From the NCBI RefSeq assembly GCF_001685485.1, contig NZ_BDEL01000001.1:2663501-2727500 (forward strand): 64,000 nucleotides of DNA, given 5' to 3'. The DNA comes from Formosa haliotis. GTDB lineage: Bacteria > Bacteroidota > Bacteroidia > Flavobacteriales > Flavobacteriaceae. The notes under the pieces were generated by a model, which saw only the letters and a list, made by a program, of their open reading frames with translations, did not search any database and had not been told where the DNA came from. Positions 34,833 through 43,572 of this stretch are shown here, one piece after another. Numbering within the stretch: position 1 is the first letter of the stretch; each line of letters opens with the position of its first letter. The position numbers and the translations under genes are program-made.

Positions 34833-36470
34833 ATGAAGACATTACTAAAAAAGAAAATTCTTATTCCTGCTTTGGCTGCTGTTGTGTTTGTTTCTACCAC
34901 AGCCTTTCAAAATGATTTTTTCGAAATTGCCAAGCAAATAGAAATTTTTACGACGCTTTATAAAGAACTAAACATGAATTATGTCGACGAAACAAATCCG
35001 GCAGATTTAATGGATACGGCCATAAAAAGCATGTTAAAAGATTTGGATCCGTATACCACCTTTATGAACGAACAAGATGTAGAAGCCGCTAGAATTAATA
35101 ATACTGGCGATTATATAGGTATTGGAGCACGTGTAAAGACGCTTAAAGATAAGTTGGTTATTGTAGAACCTTATAAAGATTATCCTGCCGATAAAGCAGG
35201 TTTAAAAGCCGGAGACGAAATTATAAAAATAGGTACGGTAGATTTAAGTACGTTTAAAGATGAAAAAGGCGATTTACTTAAAGGCTCGCCAGGAACGCAA
35301 GTAGAGGTTACTTATATGCGTCAAGGCAAAACCCAAACAGCCACTATAAATAGGGCAGAAGTAGAGATCAATGCCGTTCCATATTTTTCTATGATTAATG
35401 ATGAAACCGGGTATATTGTGTTAACTCAATTTAATAGTAAAGCCTCTTCGCAAACCGCGTATGCTGTTAAAGATTTAAAGGCACAAGGTGCAAAAAATAT
35501 AATTTTAGATTTAAGAGATAATCCAGGTGGATTATTAAGCGAAGCGGTTAATACGGTTAATATTTTTGTTCCGAAAGGGCAATTGGTAGTAACTACAAAA
35601 TCGAAAGTAGAAAAATACAATAAAACCTATTACACCCAAAAAGATGCTTTAGATGTAGAAATTCCGGTTGTAGTTTTAATAAATGGTAGAAGTGCTTCGG
35701 CTAGTGAAATTGTTGCAGGAACCTTACAAGATTTAGATCGAGCCGTAGTTATTGGTTCTAGAAGTTTTGGAAAAGGTTTAGTACAAAGACCAAAACAACT
35801 TACCTACGGTACGCAATTAAAATTAACGATTTCTAGATATTACACACCGTCTGGTCGCTGTATTCAAGCCCTAGATTATTGGCATCGCGATGAAAAAGGA
35901 GAAGCCGTAAGACTCACCAAAAAAGATTATCACGAATTTAAAACCAAAAATGGTAGACCTGTATTTGATGGGGGTGGTGTTTTACCAGATGAAACGCTAG
36001 AAATCACAAAAAATTCAGCCATTACAGATGCTATTCTAAAAAACGATTTTATTTTCGATTATGCTACAACGTATTACTACAAACACCAAAATATAAAAGA
36101 CGTAGATAAATTTAAACTCACAGATACCGATTTTCAGGATTTCAAAAAATACTTAAAAAGTAAAGATTTTAAATTTGAAACCGAAACCGAAAAAGCCTTA
36201 ACTAAAGCCTTAGAATTTGCTAAAAAAGAAGGTTTAGATGATAATATAGAAAAAGATTATAACACACTTATTAACAACCTAAACACCTCAAAAATAAAGG
36301 GTATAGACGAAAATAAAGCTGAATTATCGAGTTTATTAACAGACGAAATTGTAAAACGTTACGCCTACAGAGAAGGCTTATACGATTTTTATAAAACACA
36401 TAATCCAGAAATAAAACGCGCTACAGAAATTTTAAGTAATTCTACAACCTATAGCGGTTTTTTAAACTAA
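34833..36470 (+). CDS. S41 family carboxy-terminal processing peptidase
   Basis: A 545-residue protease with an N-terminal signal or anchor segment (about 5-25). A PDZ domain (IGARVKTLKDKLVIVEPYKDYPADKAGLKAGDEI, read in parts, about 95-170) precedes the catalytic domain with Ser289 (NGRSASASEIVAG) and Lys314 (SRSFGKGLVQ), 25 residues apart as in Tsp. The C-terminal 150 residues are helical and charged. It acts in the periplasm on protein C-termini. It converges on the GNAT gene with only 16 bases between stops. Confidence 0.93.
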   Translation: MKTLLKKKILIPALAAVVFVSTTAFQNDFFEIAKQIEIFTTLYKELNMNYVDETNPADLMDTAIKSMLKDLDPYTTFMNEQDVEAARINNTGDYIGIGARVKTLKDKLVIVEPYKDYPADKAGLKAGDEIIKIGTVDLSTFKDEKGDLLKGSPGTQVEVTYMRQGKTQTATINRAEVEINAVPYFSMINDETGYIVLTQFNSKASSQTAYAVKDLKAQGAKNIILDLRDNPGGLLSEAVNTVNIFVPKGQLVVTTKSKVEKYNKTYYTQKDALDVEIPVVVLINGRSASASEIVAGTLQDLDRAVVIGSRSFGKGLVQRPKQLTYGTQLKLTISRYYTPSGRCIQALDYWHRDEKGEAVRLTKKDYHEFKTKNGRPVFDGGGVLPDETLEITKNSAITDAILKNDFIFDYATTYYYKHQNIKDVDKFKLTDTDFQDFKKYLKSKDFKFETETEKALTKALEFAKKEGLDDNIEKDYNTLINNLNTSKIKGIDENKAELSSLLTDEIVKRYAYREGLYDFYKTHNPEIKRATEILSNSTTYSGFLN

Positions 36471-36486
36471 AATAAAGTAGTAAAAC

Positions 36487-36933
36487 TTATTGTGTTCTAA
36501 GCATGGCAATATGCGGAATGCCGTCTTCTAAATAAGGTTCAGAATTTTTTATAAACCCTAAGTTATTATAAAAGGGTTCTAAATGCTTTTGTGCCGAAAT
36601 TTTAATAACATCTTCGTTAAACTGGTCGCTTACAGCTTGTATAGAAGCATTCATAATATCGTAGCCGTATTTATGTGTACGTTCGGTTTCCTTAACAATT
36701 ACGCGACCAATACTGGCTTTCTCAAAATAATCACCTGCCCTAAAAATGCGGGTGTAAGCCACTAATTGATTGTTTTTAAATCCTAACACATGAAGTGCTT
36801 TATTATCTTTGCCATCAATATCTTGATAAATACAGTCTTGTTCTACAACAAAAACTTCACTTCTCAATTGTAATAAGGCGTATAGTTCGTGAATATTAAG
36901 TTCGCTAAAATATTTTATGGTAATGCTTATCAT
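36487..36933 (-). CDS. GNAT family N-acetyltransferase, ElaA-like
   Basis: A 148-residue acetyltransferase. The start HELYALLQLRSEVFVVEQDCIYQDIDGKD is the ElaA signature (read in parts: LQLRSEVFVVEQ, CIYQDIDGKD), and the acetyl-CoA loop is at ASIGRVIVKETERTHKYGYDI. The substrate is unknown. Last gene of the minus-strand group rpiB - CDF transporter - GNAT, two bases from its upstream neighbour. Confidence 0.88.
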   Translation of the reverse strand: MISITIKYFSELNIHELYALLQLRSEVFVVEQDCIYQDIDGKDNKALHVLGFKNNQLVAYTRIFRAGDYFEKASIGRVIVKETERTHKYGYDIMNASIQAVSDQFNEDVIKISAQKHLEPFYNNLGFIKNSEPYLEDGIPHIAMLRTQ

Positions 36934-36935
36934 TT

Positions 36936-37847
36936 TTAATCTTGAACTATAGTTTCTTTAGGATCTTCTTTATTAAATTCAGGTTGAATATTAACATGAT
37001 TTATATTGAATTTATCATGTAAAACCGTTTCAATCTGAAACAAAATATCATTAAACTGGGTTAAGGTAATATTCTCTTTAAAATCTAAATGTGCTTCTAA
37101 ATGCAATTCATCATCATTTAAATTCCAAATGTGTACATGGTGTAATTTATTTACTTTAGGAATATTATGAACCGCTCTTACTACATCTCTTACATTAATA
37201 TGAGAAGGTGTAAACAGCATTATCATTTTTGTAGAGGTTTTTAATAAATCGTAACCTACCCAAATTAAGTACAATCCAATTAAAAAAGTAAGCACACTGT
37301 CTACCCAAAATACCTGAAAATATTTCATAAGCAAACCGCCTATTAATACGGCTACACTGGCCATCATATCTGTAAATAAATGGAGGTATGCACTGCGCAT
37401 ATTCAAGTTAGAGTTAGAATCTTTTTTTAATAAAAGCACACTAAATCCGTTAGCTAAAATACCTAAAATAGACAACCAAATAACAAGGCTAGATTCTATA
37501 ACCTGCGGATGACTAAAGCGTTTAAAGGCTTCAATCATTAATAGAATGGCTATTATAATTAGGGTAGAAGCATTTACAAATGCAGCAAGAATTTCTGCTC
37601 TTTTATACCCAAATGTTTTATCTATAGATGCTTTTTGTCGGGATAAACGATTTGCAATATAACTGACTATTAATGAAATAACATCGGTAAAATTATGTAA
37701 CGCATCGCTTAATAAAGATAAACTTCCCGAAACCAAACCACCAATAGCCTGTGCTAAAGTTATTAGTATGTTTAACAAAATAGAAATAATTAAATTTCTA
37801 CCTTTTAACTGATGGTGGTTATGGTTATGGGCATCTGTAGCTGACAT
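36936..37847 (-). CDS. Cation diffusion facilitator family transporter
   Basis: A 303-residue inner membrane metal/proton antiporter with six helices. A His-rich start (HNHNHH, 7-12) suggests zinc binding; the metal-site pattern LLSDALHNFTD (helix 2, HxxxD) and HLFTDMMAS (helix 5) are seen, and a cytoplasmic ferredoxin-like tail holds VHIWNLNDDELHLEAHLDF. It probably exports zinc or a related divalent ion. Its start abuts the rpiB stop. Confidence 0.92.
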   Translation of the reverse strand: MSATDAHNHNHHQLKGRNLIISILLNILITLAQAIGGLVSGSLSLLSDALHNFTDVISLIVSYIANRLSRQKASIDKTFGYKRAEILAAFVNASTLIIIAILLMIEAFKRFSHPQVIESSLVIWLSILGILANGFSVLLLKKDSNSNLNMRSAYLHLFTDMMASVAVLIGGLLMKYFQVFWVDSVLTFLIGLYLIWVGYDLLKTSTKMIMLFTPSHINVRDVVRAVHNIPKVNKLHHVHIWNLNDDELHLEAHLDFKENITLTQFNDILFQIETVLHDKFNINHVNIQPEFNKEDPKETIVQD

Positions 37848-38282
37848 TTAGCAGGAAACAGGAATTTTATTTATACGATTTTGGTGACGACCACCTTGAA
37901 ATGCTGTGCTTAAAAACGCATCAACCATTTCTATAACTTGTTCTACAGCCGTAAAACGTGCAGGAATACTTAATATGTTAGCATCGTTATGTTCTCTTGC
38001 TAAAACCGTAATTTCTTTAGTCCAACATAAAGCAGAACGCACAGCTTGATGTTTATTTGCTGTCATATTAGCACCATTACCGCTTCCGCAGATAATAATA
38101 CCAAAATCTACTACCTTATTTGTAACATCTGTTGCAACGGGATGTACAAAATCTGGGTAATCTACACTATCTGAAGAATCTGTACCATAGTTATTAACAA
38201 TGTATCCCTTTGCTTCTAAATGTTTTACAACAGCAAATTTGTATTGCGTCCCTGCGTGATCATTTCCGATTGAAATTTTCAT
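37848..38282 (-). CDS. rpiB: Ribose-5-phosphate isomerase B
   Basis: A 144-residue isomerase interconverting ribose 5-phosphate and ribulose 5-phosphate. The start MKISIGNDHAGTQYKF and the base-containing loop CGSGNGANMTANK with Cys65 are characteristic. First gene of the minus-strand cluster; immediately upstream begins the long AT-rich gap. Confidence 0.95.
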   Translation of the reverse strand: MKISIGNDHAGTQYKFAVVKHLEAKGYIVNNYGTDSSDSVDYPDFVHPVATDVTNKVVDFGIIICGSGNGANMTANKHQAVRSALCWTKEITVLAREHNDANILSIPARFTAVEQVIEMVDAFLSTAFQGGRHQNRINKIPVSC

Positions 38283-39006
38283 AATATGCTTTAGCTATTT
38301 TTAATTAAATAATAATGAGAATTGAGTTCGATTTTTAACCGATGTAAAGGTACAAAATGATGGTTAATAAACTACCTAAACTCCTAATAATTACATGGTT
38401 TAACTAAAGCATTAAATTGCGAATAATTACGTTAAATACACGATTTATAAACGTTTACGTAATAATTGTTTATAAAAACAGAATTAGTATTAATTAATTG
38501 TTAATATCTATTAGTTACTTTTTGAAAGATAAATTTTTAAATCTCGGATATTTTTACAACCAAACTTTAAAGCATTCCATCCAAATATTTAATTCCTTTT
38601 TTTTAGAAAAGTTTTTAGACCAAATTCAACGACTGTAAACACGAATTTTTAAATTAATTATTAAATATTTTCTGTAAATTTTAGTTATTAACAATTGTTA
38701 ATAGCGTATTTAAAGCAGTTCAAAATAAAGCGTTTAAACCCCTAATAAGATGTTTACTTCATAACAATAGAATGTAAACTACGTAGAATCAAAATAAAAT
38801 CTAAAAAAGTTATACCGCTATTAACAGACTATAATAACAACCATTTATTTTTTTAAATTTTAAAAGAAAACTATTTATATATGTATATATGTGGATAACT
38901 GTTTTTGTAAACTAAATTGAAATTGTACTTTTAAAAGGAAATAGTTAAACTTCTTAATAAAGAAACATTGGTTTAGTTTTTAAAATGTAGCTTTGTTACT
39001 ATACAA
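38283..39006. other. AT-rich divergent intergenic region; candidate origin of replication
   Basis: A 724-base gap without genes between divergent rpiB and rnr, strongly AT-rich. It contains a perfect DnaA box TGTGGATAA (38890-38898), two boxes fitting TTATnnACA (TGTTTATAA at 38467-38475 and TTATTAACA at 38685-38693), and an 18-bp perfect palindrome TATTAACAATTGTTAATA (38686-38703) that overlaps the last. Two parS-like sites lie about 20 kb to the right. The alternative is merely a long promoter region, since one perfect box is thin evidence. Confidence 0.35.
38988..38995 (+). promoter_or_regulatory. -7 box upstream of rnr
   Basis: TAGCTTTG matches TAnnTTTG, ending 11 bases before the first ATG at 39007. 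The leader would be very short; a second in-frame ATG at 39016 could also serve. Confidence 0.5.
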
Positions 39007-41229
39007 ATGAAGATTATGACAAGAAAGCGAAAAAAGAAAGCTTCAAAAGGAATTTCTAATCTCTCCAAAACGATTTTAAATATTCTAAGAAAGGAACGTA
39101 ATAAAACCTTTAATTACAAACAAATAGCTGCAATACTGGATGTAAACGATGCCAGTAGCAGAAACCAAATTATAAAAACACTTCAAAAATTATTAGCTAA
39201 TAAAGAAATTGAAGAAGTAGAACGCGGTAAATTTAAAGCGGTTGTTAACACCGAATACCATACCGGAATTTTAGATTTAACCTCTAAAGGAGCGGGTTAT
39301 GTAATTTCTGATGATTTTGATGATGATATTTATATTGCTTCAAATAATATAAATAAAGCTCTTAACGGCGACGAAGTAGAACTCTACGTATACAAACGTC
39401 GTAAACAGGGTAAATTAGAAGGCGAAATTACAAGTATTATTAAACGTGCTAAAACAGAGTATGTTGGTGTTATTCAGGTGAGTAAAAATTATGCCTTTGT
39501 AGTGGTAGATGGCAATAAAATGTATAAAGATATTTTTGTGCCTTCTAATAAAATTGGTGATGCAGAAGATGGTGATAAAGTATTAGTAAGTCTTGAAGAT
39601 TGGCCAGATAAAGCCGATTCGCCTAACGGAAAAGTACTTAAGGTTTTAGGAAAACCAGGCGAACACAATACAGAAATTCATTCTATTTTAGCCGAATATG
39701 GCTTGCCTTACGAGTTTCCGCACGAAGTAGAAGAGTTTGCAAATAATATAGATACTTCGATTACAGAAGATGAAATAAAAAAGCGTCGCGACATGCGAAA
39801 GGTGTTAACCTTTACTATCGATCCTAAAGATGCAAAGGATTTTGATGATGCTTTATCTTTTGAAGTTTTAGAAAATGGAAATTTCGAAATCGGAATTCAT
39901 ATTGCCGATGTGTCGCATTACGTACAACCCGGAACCGTTTTAGATGATGAAGCTTACGAACGTGCAACTTCGGTGTATTTAGTAGATAGGGTAGTACCTA
40001 TGCTTCCAGAAATTTTATCGAATAATGCCTGTTCTTTACGCCCAAATGAGGAAAAATATACGTTCTCGGCAGTTTTCGAATTAAATAATAAATCCCAAGT
40101 TATTAACCAATGGTTTGGTAGAACCGTAACGTATAGCGATGCACGTTTTGCTTACGAAGAAGCTCAGGCTATTATAGAAAATAATGCTGGAGGTGATAAA
40201 TCCGAAATTAATACTTTAATTCCGCAAGAGGTTTCTCTTTCTGGAAGTGCTTACAATACCACTCCAGAAATTGCCCAAGCTGTTTTAAAATTAGACGAAT
40301 TGGCTAAAATTATGCGTTCTAAACGTATGCGTTCGGGTGCTATTTCTTTTGATAAAGTAGAAGTTAAATTCGAATTAGATAAAGATAGTAATCCAGTAGG
40401 TGTATTTTTTAAAACATCTAAAGATGCCAATAAATTAATTGAAGAATTTATGTTACTAGCAAACAAAAAAGTAGCAGAATTTGTTGGTAAAATGAAACCT
40501 GAAAAAACGTTTATTTATCGTGTTCATGACGAGCCAGACGAAAGTAAATTATACGCGCTTCAAAATATAGTTTCTAAATTTGGTTATAAATTAAATTTTA
40601 AAGATCGAAAAACAACTTCGGCTTCTTTAAATAGTTTATTAACCGATGTGGTTGGAAAAAAAGAACAAAATTTAGTCGATACTTTAGCGATTAGAACCAT
40701 GAGTAAGGCCGAGTATACCACAGATAATATTGGTCACTATGGTTTGGCTTTCGACTATTATAGTCATTTTACTTCACCAATTCGTCGCTATCCAGATGTC
40801 ATGGCACATCGTTTGTTACAAATGTATTTAGATGGCGAAAAATCTGCTAATGAAGCGATTTACGAAGAAAAATGTAAACATTCCAGTAATATGGAATATT
40901 TAGCCACCAAGGCCGAACGCGATTCTATAAAATACATGCAGATTCGTTTCATGCAAGATCATGAAGATGAAGAATTTGTGGGTGTAATTTCTGGAGTAAC
41001 CGACTGGGGAATTTATGTAGAAATCATTTCTAATAAATGCGAAGGTATGGTTAGAACTCGCGATATTAAAGGCGATTATTACGAGTTCGATGAGAGTCAG
41101 TATGCCATAATTGGTCGCGAAACCAAAACCATGTATCAACTTGGAGATGAAGTGGTTGTTAAAGTAAAAGAAACCGATTTGGTTAAAAAACATCTCGATT
41201 TTAATTTAATTGGAAAATATAACGGATAA
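39007..41229 (+). CDS. rnr: Ribonuclease R
   Basis: A 740-residue 3'-5' exoribonuclease able to degrade structured RNA. N-terminal winged helix (about 15-70), two cold-shock OB folds, then the RNB catalytic domain with FTIDPKDAKDFDDALSFE carrying the magnesium-binding aspartates, VPMLPEILSNNACSL and HYGLAFDYYSHFTSPIRRYPD (read in parts), and a C-terminal S1 domain (GVISGVTDWGIYVEI). The extreme N-terminus is basic (TRKRKKKASK). Length is normal for the family. Confidence 0.95.
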   Translation: MKIMTRKRKKKASKGISNLSKTILNILRKERNKTFNYKQIAAILDVNDASSRNQIIKTLQKLLANKEIEEVERGKFKAVVNTEYHTGILDLTSKGAGYVISDDFDDDIYIASNNINKALNGDEVELYVYKRRKQGKLEGEITSIIKRAKTEYVGVIQVSKNYAFVVVDGNKMYKDIFVPSNKIGDAEDGDKVLVSLEDWPDKADSPNGKVLKVLGKPGEHNTEIHSILAEYGLPYEFPHEVEEFANNIDTSITEDEIKKRRDMRKVLTFTIDPKDAKDFDDALSFEVLENGNFEIGIHIADVSHYVQPGTVLDDEAYERATSVYLVDRVVPMLPEILSNNACSLRPNEEKYTFSAVFELNNKSQVINQWFGRTVTYSDARFAYEEAQAIIENNAGGDKSEINTLIPQEVSLSGSAYNTTPEIAQAVLKLDELAKIMRSKRMRSGAISFDKVEVKFELDKDSNPVGVFFKTSKDANKLIEEFMLLANKKVAEFVGKMKPEKTFIYRVHDEPDESKLYALQNIVSKFGYKLNFKDRKTTSASLNSLLTDVVGKKEQNLVDTLAIRTMSKAEYTTDNIGHYGLAFDYYSHFTSPIRRYPDVMAHRLLQMYLDGEKSANEAIYEEKCKHSSNMEYLATKAERDSIKYMQIRFMQDHEDEEFVGVISGVTDWGIYVEIISNKCEGMVRTRDIKGDYYEFDESQYAIIGRETKTMYQLGDEVVVKVKETDLVKKHLDFNLIGKYNG

Positions 41230-41251
41230 ATTTTAAATAGTAAATTAAATA

Positions 41252-41925
41252 ATGAAGTACCTAGTAGTGCTGTTTGTAATGCTAACTGCGTTAGGAATAC
41301 AAGCTCAAAATGTAATAGAAAAACGGTTGGAGATTTTAAAGAACTTAAAGTTTACGATTTAATTCAGGTAGAATTAATAAAATCCGATCACGCTAAAGTC
41401 GAAATTTCTGGTAATAATGCAGATCAAGTAGAAACCATTAATAAAAATGGAACTTTAAAAATACGCATGGCCTTAAATAATATTTTTAACGGCGACCAAA
41501 CAAAAGTAAAAGTATATTACAATACTATTGAAATTATCGACGTAAATGAAGGTTCTTCGGTAAGCTCAGACGATGTGATTGAACAATTCGAAATTCAATT
41601 AAAAGCTCAGGAAGGTGCCAAAATAAATGTTCCAGTAAAGGTATCTTTTGCAGTAATAAAATCTGTTACAGGAGGAGCTATTACCACTACAGGTACCGCT
41701 AAACACGAACAAATTACTATTTATACCGGTGGGATTTATAATGGTGAAAATTTAGAATCAGAAAATTCTAAAGTTACCATTCATGCAGCGGGAGAAGCAC
41801 ATATTCGATCTACTAAAGTTTTAGACATAACCATACGTGCCGGAGGCGATGTTTATGTATACGGAAATCCAGAAACTGTTAACGAAAATAAAGTATTAGG
41901 CGGAAGAATTTTAAGAGTGGAATAA
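41252..41925 (+). pseudogene. Head-GIN domain (DUF2807) exported protein, disrupted by a frameshift
   Basis: The ATG at 41252 opens a signal peptide MKYLVVLFVMLTALGIQAQ followed by NVIEK, after which this frame stops within about 12 codons. The normal continuation TVGDFKELKVYDLIQVELIKSD (read in parts) is in the frame one base earlier and runs to 41925. The break falls in the A-run 41319-41323, where a sixth A would restore the frame. The rest is a head-GIN domain beta-helix (VTGGAITTTGTAKHEQITIYTGG). It is either a true one-base deletion or a sequencing error; a shorter product from the internal ATG at 41467 would lack the signal peptide. Confidence 0.75.
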
Positions 41926-41942
41926 TTTCGCTTAAGTTTTAC

Positions 41943-41950
41943 TAAATTTG
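41943..41950 (+). promoter_or_regulatory. -7 box upstream of the LysE-type gene
   Basis: TAAATTTG matches TAnnTTTG, 18 bases before the ATG at 41969. Confidence 0.45.
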
Positions 41951-41968
41951 CGTTAGAGTTCGCTTTAT

Positions 41969-42649
41969 ATGTTAGAAGATGTTTTAAGGGCAATCCCATT
42001 CGGAATATTGTTATCCTTTACTATTGGTCCAGTGTTTTTTGTTTTACTGGAAACTAGTGCTACAAAGGGTTTTAAAAGCGCTCTTATTTTTGATTTAGGC
42101 GTTATTCTTGCCGATGCTTTATTTATTATCATCGCCTTTTATAGTACCAGTAGGTTATTAGACAAAATAAAGGACGACCCTAATTTCTTTATTTTCGGTG
42201 GAGTTTTACTAGTTGTTTACGGCTTAATTTCATTTTTAAAAACTCAAAAATCTTTTAGAGATATTGTTCGCGAATATCATAGAGTAGAAATTCAAAAGAA
42301 TTATGGAAAGTTATTTGTTAAAGGTTTTTTACTGAATTTTATAAATATAGGTGTGCTTTTAGGCTGGCTAAGTTTTATCGTTATTGGTAATTCTATGACG
42401 GAAAATGAGTTTGGAGTTCATGTATTTTTAGCCACAATTTTAGCCGTATATTTTATAGTAGATATTTTTAAAATTCTAGCTGCTAAAGCATTAAGGAATA
42501 AATTGACTCCGCGTATTATTTTTAAAACCAAAAAAATAGTAGCATTAGTAATTTTAGGTTTTGGTGTTTTATTATTGGTTCAAGGTTTTTTTCCGAAAGA
42601 AAAAGAGCTTATAAAGGATAAATTAGAACAATATAATCCGTTAGATTAA
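41969..42649 (+). CDS. LysE family translocator
   Basis: A 226-residue inner membrane protein with about six helices and the LysE/RhtB layout: GILLSFTIGPVFFVLLETSATKGFKSALIFDLGVILADALFII (read in parts) contains the family G-P-x-x-x-x-V and G-x-x-x-G-D-like elements. Such proteins export amino acids or related small molecules; the substrate is unknown. It is bounded downstream by a gap ending in tRNA-Cys. Confidence 0.88.
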   Translation: MLEDVLRAIPFGILLSFTIGPVFFVLLETSATKGFKSALIFDLGVILADALFIIIAFYSTSRLLDKIKDDPNFFIFGGVLLVVYGLISFLKTQKSFRDIVREYHRVEIQKNYGKLFVKGFLLNFINIGVLLGWLSFIVIGNSMTENEFGVHVFLATILAVYFIVDIFKILAAKALRNKLTPRIIFKTKKIVALVILGFGVLLLVQGFFPKEKELIKDKLEQYNPLD

Positions 42650-42918
42650 AGATTACATTCTCATCAACCTAAACCAAATTTTGGTTCTCACAAAGATCCT
42701 TTTCAGATGAATTTTTAAAACTCAGATTTGTAATTCGAGTTATCGAAGCACATACTACACTTGAGTTTTTAAGCCTGCACAACTGCGTTTCAAATTCTTT
42801 AATACAAGTTTATTGTCAATGCGAGTTATCGTATTCCTAATCTATTTATTTGAAGATTTTAGATTACAATACATGCACTGCAGCAGCTATTGTCTAATTC
42901 CTAATAACTTATTAAAAC
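42650..42918. other. Gene-free gap before tRNA-Cys
   Basis: I see no gene. A short palindromic hairpin AACCAAA-T-TTTGGTT (about 42671-42685) follows the LysE-type gene without a T-run; the rest is unremarkable AT-rich sequence. Confidence 0.4.
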
Positions 42919-42947
42919 AAAAAAACCTCCAAGTAAACTTGAAGGTT
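42919..42947 (-). terminator. Terminator of tRNA-Cys
   Basis: Minus-strand AACCT-t-CAAG, loop TTTA, CTTG-g-AGGTT then a T-run, just after the tRNA 3' end. Confidence 0.8.
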
Positions 42948-42953
42948 TTGAAG

Positions 42954-43024
42954 AGGCGTCGAGCGGATTCGAACCGCTGTACAAGGTTTTGCAGACCTCT
43001 GCCTAGCCACTCGGCCACGACGCC
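42954..43024 (-). tRNA. tRNA-Cys (anticodon GCA)
   Basis: A 71-base cloverleaf on the minus strand: acceptor GGCGTCG with CGACGCC, short D arm, anticodon arm GGTCTGCAAAACC with GCA, and T arm AGCGGTTCGAATCCGCT. Discriminator base T (U73), the identity element of tRNA-Cys; CCA is not encoded. Confidence 0.95.
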
Positions 43025-43067
43025 GTTATTAACGGAATGCAAATGTAAAAAAAATTAAGTTTTTACA

Positions 43068-43439
43068 CTACATACTTTTACTTTTTCTTTTCTCGGTCAT
43101 TTTAATGGTAACCATCTCTACATCGCCACCTATTGGAGGGTTCAATTTACTCACACTTACCGTCGCTTTTTCTATGTGTAAATTCTCTTTTAATATCCTA
43201 ACTAATATACGTTTAGCTACCGTTTCTAACAGGTACGACGGAATTTTCATCTCCTCTCTTACAATCCTATTTAGAAAAACATAATCCACTGTATCTTTAA
43301 GCTCATCAGACACTGCCGATGCTTGTAAATTGGCTTTAATTACTAAATCTACGCGGTAATCGCTTCCTATTTTAGTTTCTTCAGTTAAACAACCATGATT
43401 GGCGAAGATTCTAATGTTTTCTACTTTTATGGTTCCCAT
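43068..43439 (-). CDS. folB: Dihydroneopterin aldolase
   Basis: A 123-residue folate-pathway enzyme that cleaves dihydroneopterin to hydroxymethyl-dihydropterin and glycolaldehyde. Motifs: IKVENIRIFANHGCLTEETKIGSDYRVDL (read in parts; the FANHGCLxxE start is diagnostic), DTVDYVFLNRIV, LLETVAKRIL and a C-terminal VSVSKLNPPIGGDVEMVTI with the substrate-site K-x-x-P-P. Divergent from glnS. Confidence 0.93.
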   Translation of the reverse strand: MGTIKVENIRIFANHGCLTEETKIGSDYRVDLVIKANLQASAVSDELKDTVDYVFLNRIVREEMKIPSYLLETVAKRILVRILKENLHIEKATVSVSKLNPPIGGDVEMVTIKMTEKRKSKSM

Positions 43440-43532
43440 AAGCTTATAAATATTTGAATTTTGAGGGATTAAAACTTTCGATAAAATTAATCATTATCTC
43501 GTAGAATAATAGTAAGCAAGCGGATATTTCAT

Positions 43533-43540
43533 TAATTTTG
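43533..43540 (+). promoter_or_regulatory. -7 box upstream of glnS
   Basis: TAATTTTG matches TAnnTTTG, 32 bases before the ATG at 43573. Confidence 0.5.
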
Positions 43541-43572
43541 CACTTTATTTTTAATAGGTAGTTATAGCACTT

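Noticed and set aside
41310..41330. Programmed -1 frameshifting in the head-GIN gene
   Set aside because: The A-run is not in the phase of a canonical X XXY YYZ slippery site and no downstream pseudoknot or stem is evident; a deletion or sequence error is simpler.
42813..43058. 81-codon plus-strand frame before folB
   Set aside because: Runs through the tRNA-Cys gene and its terminator in antisense.
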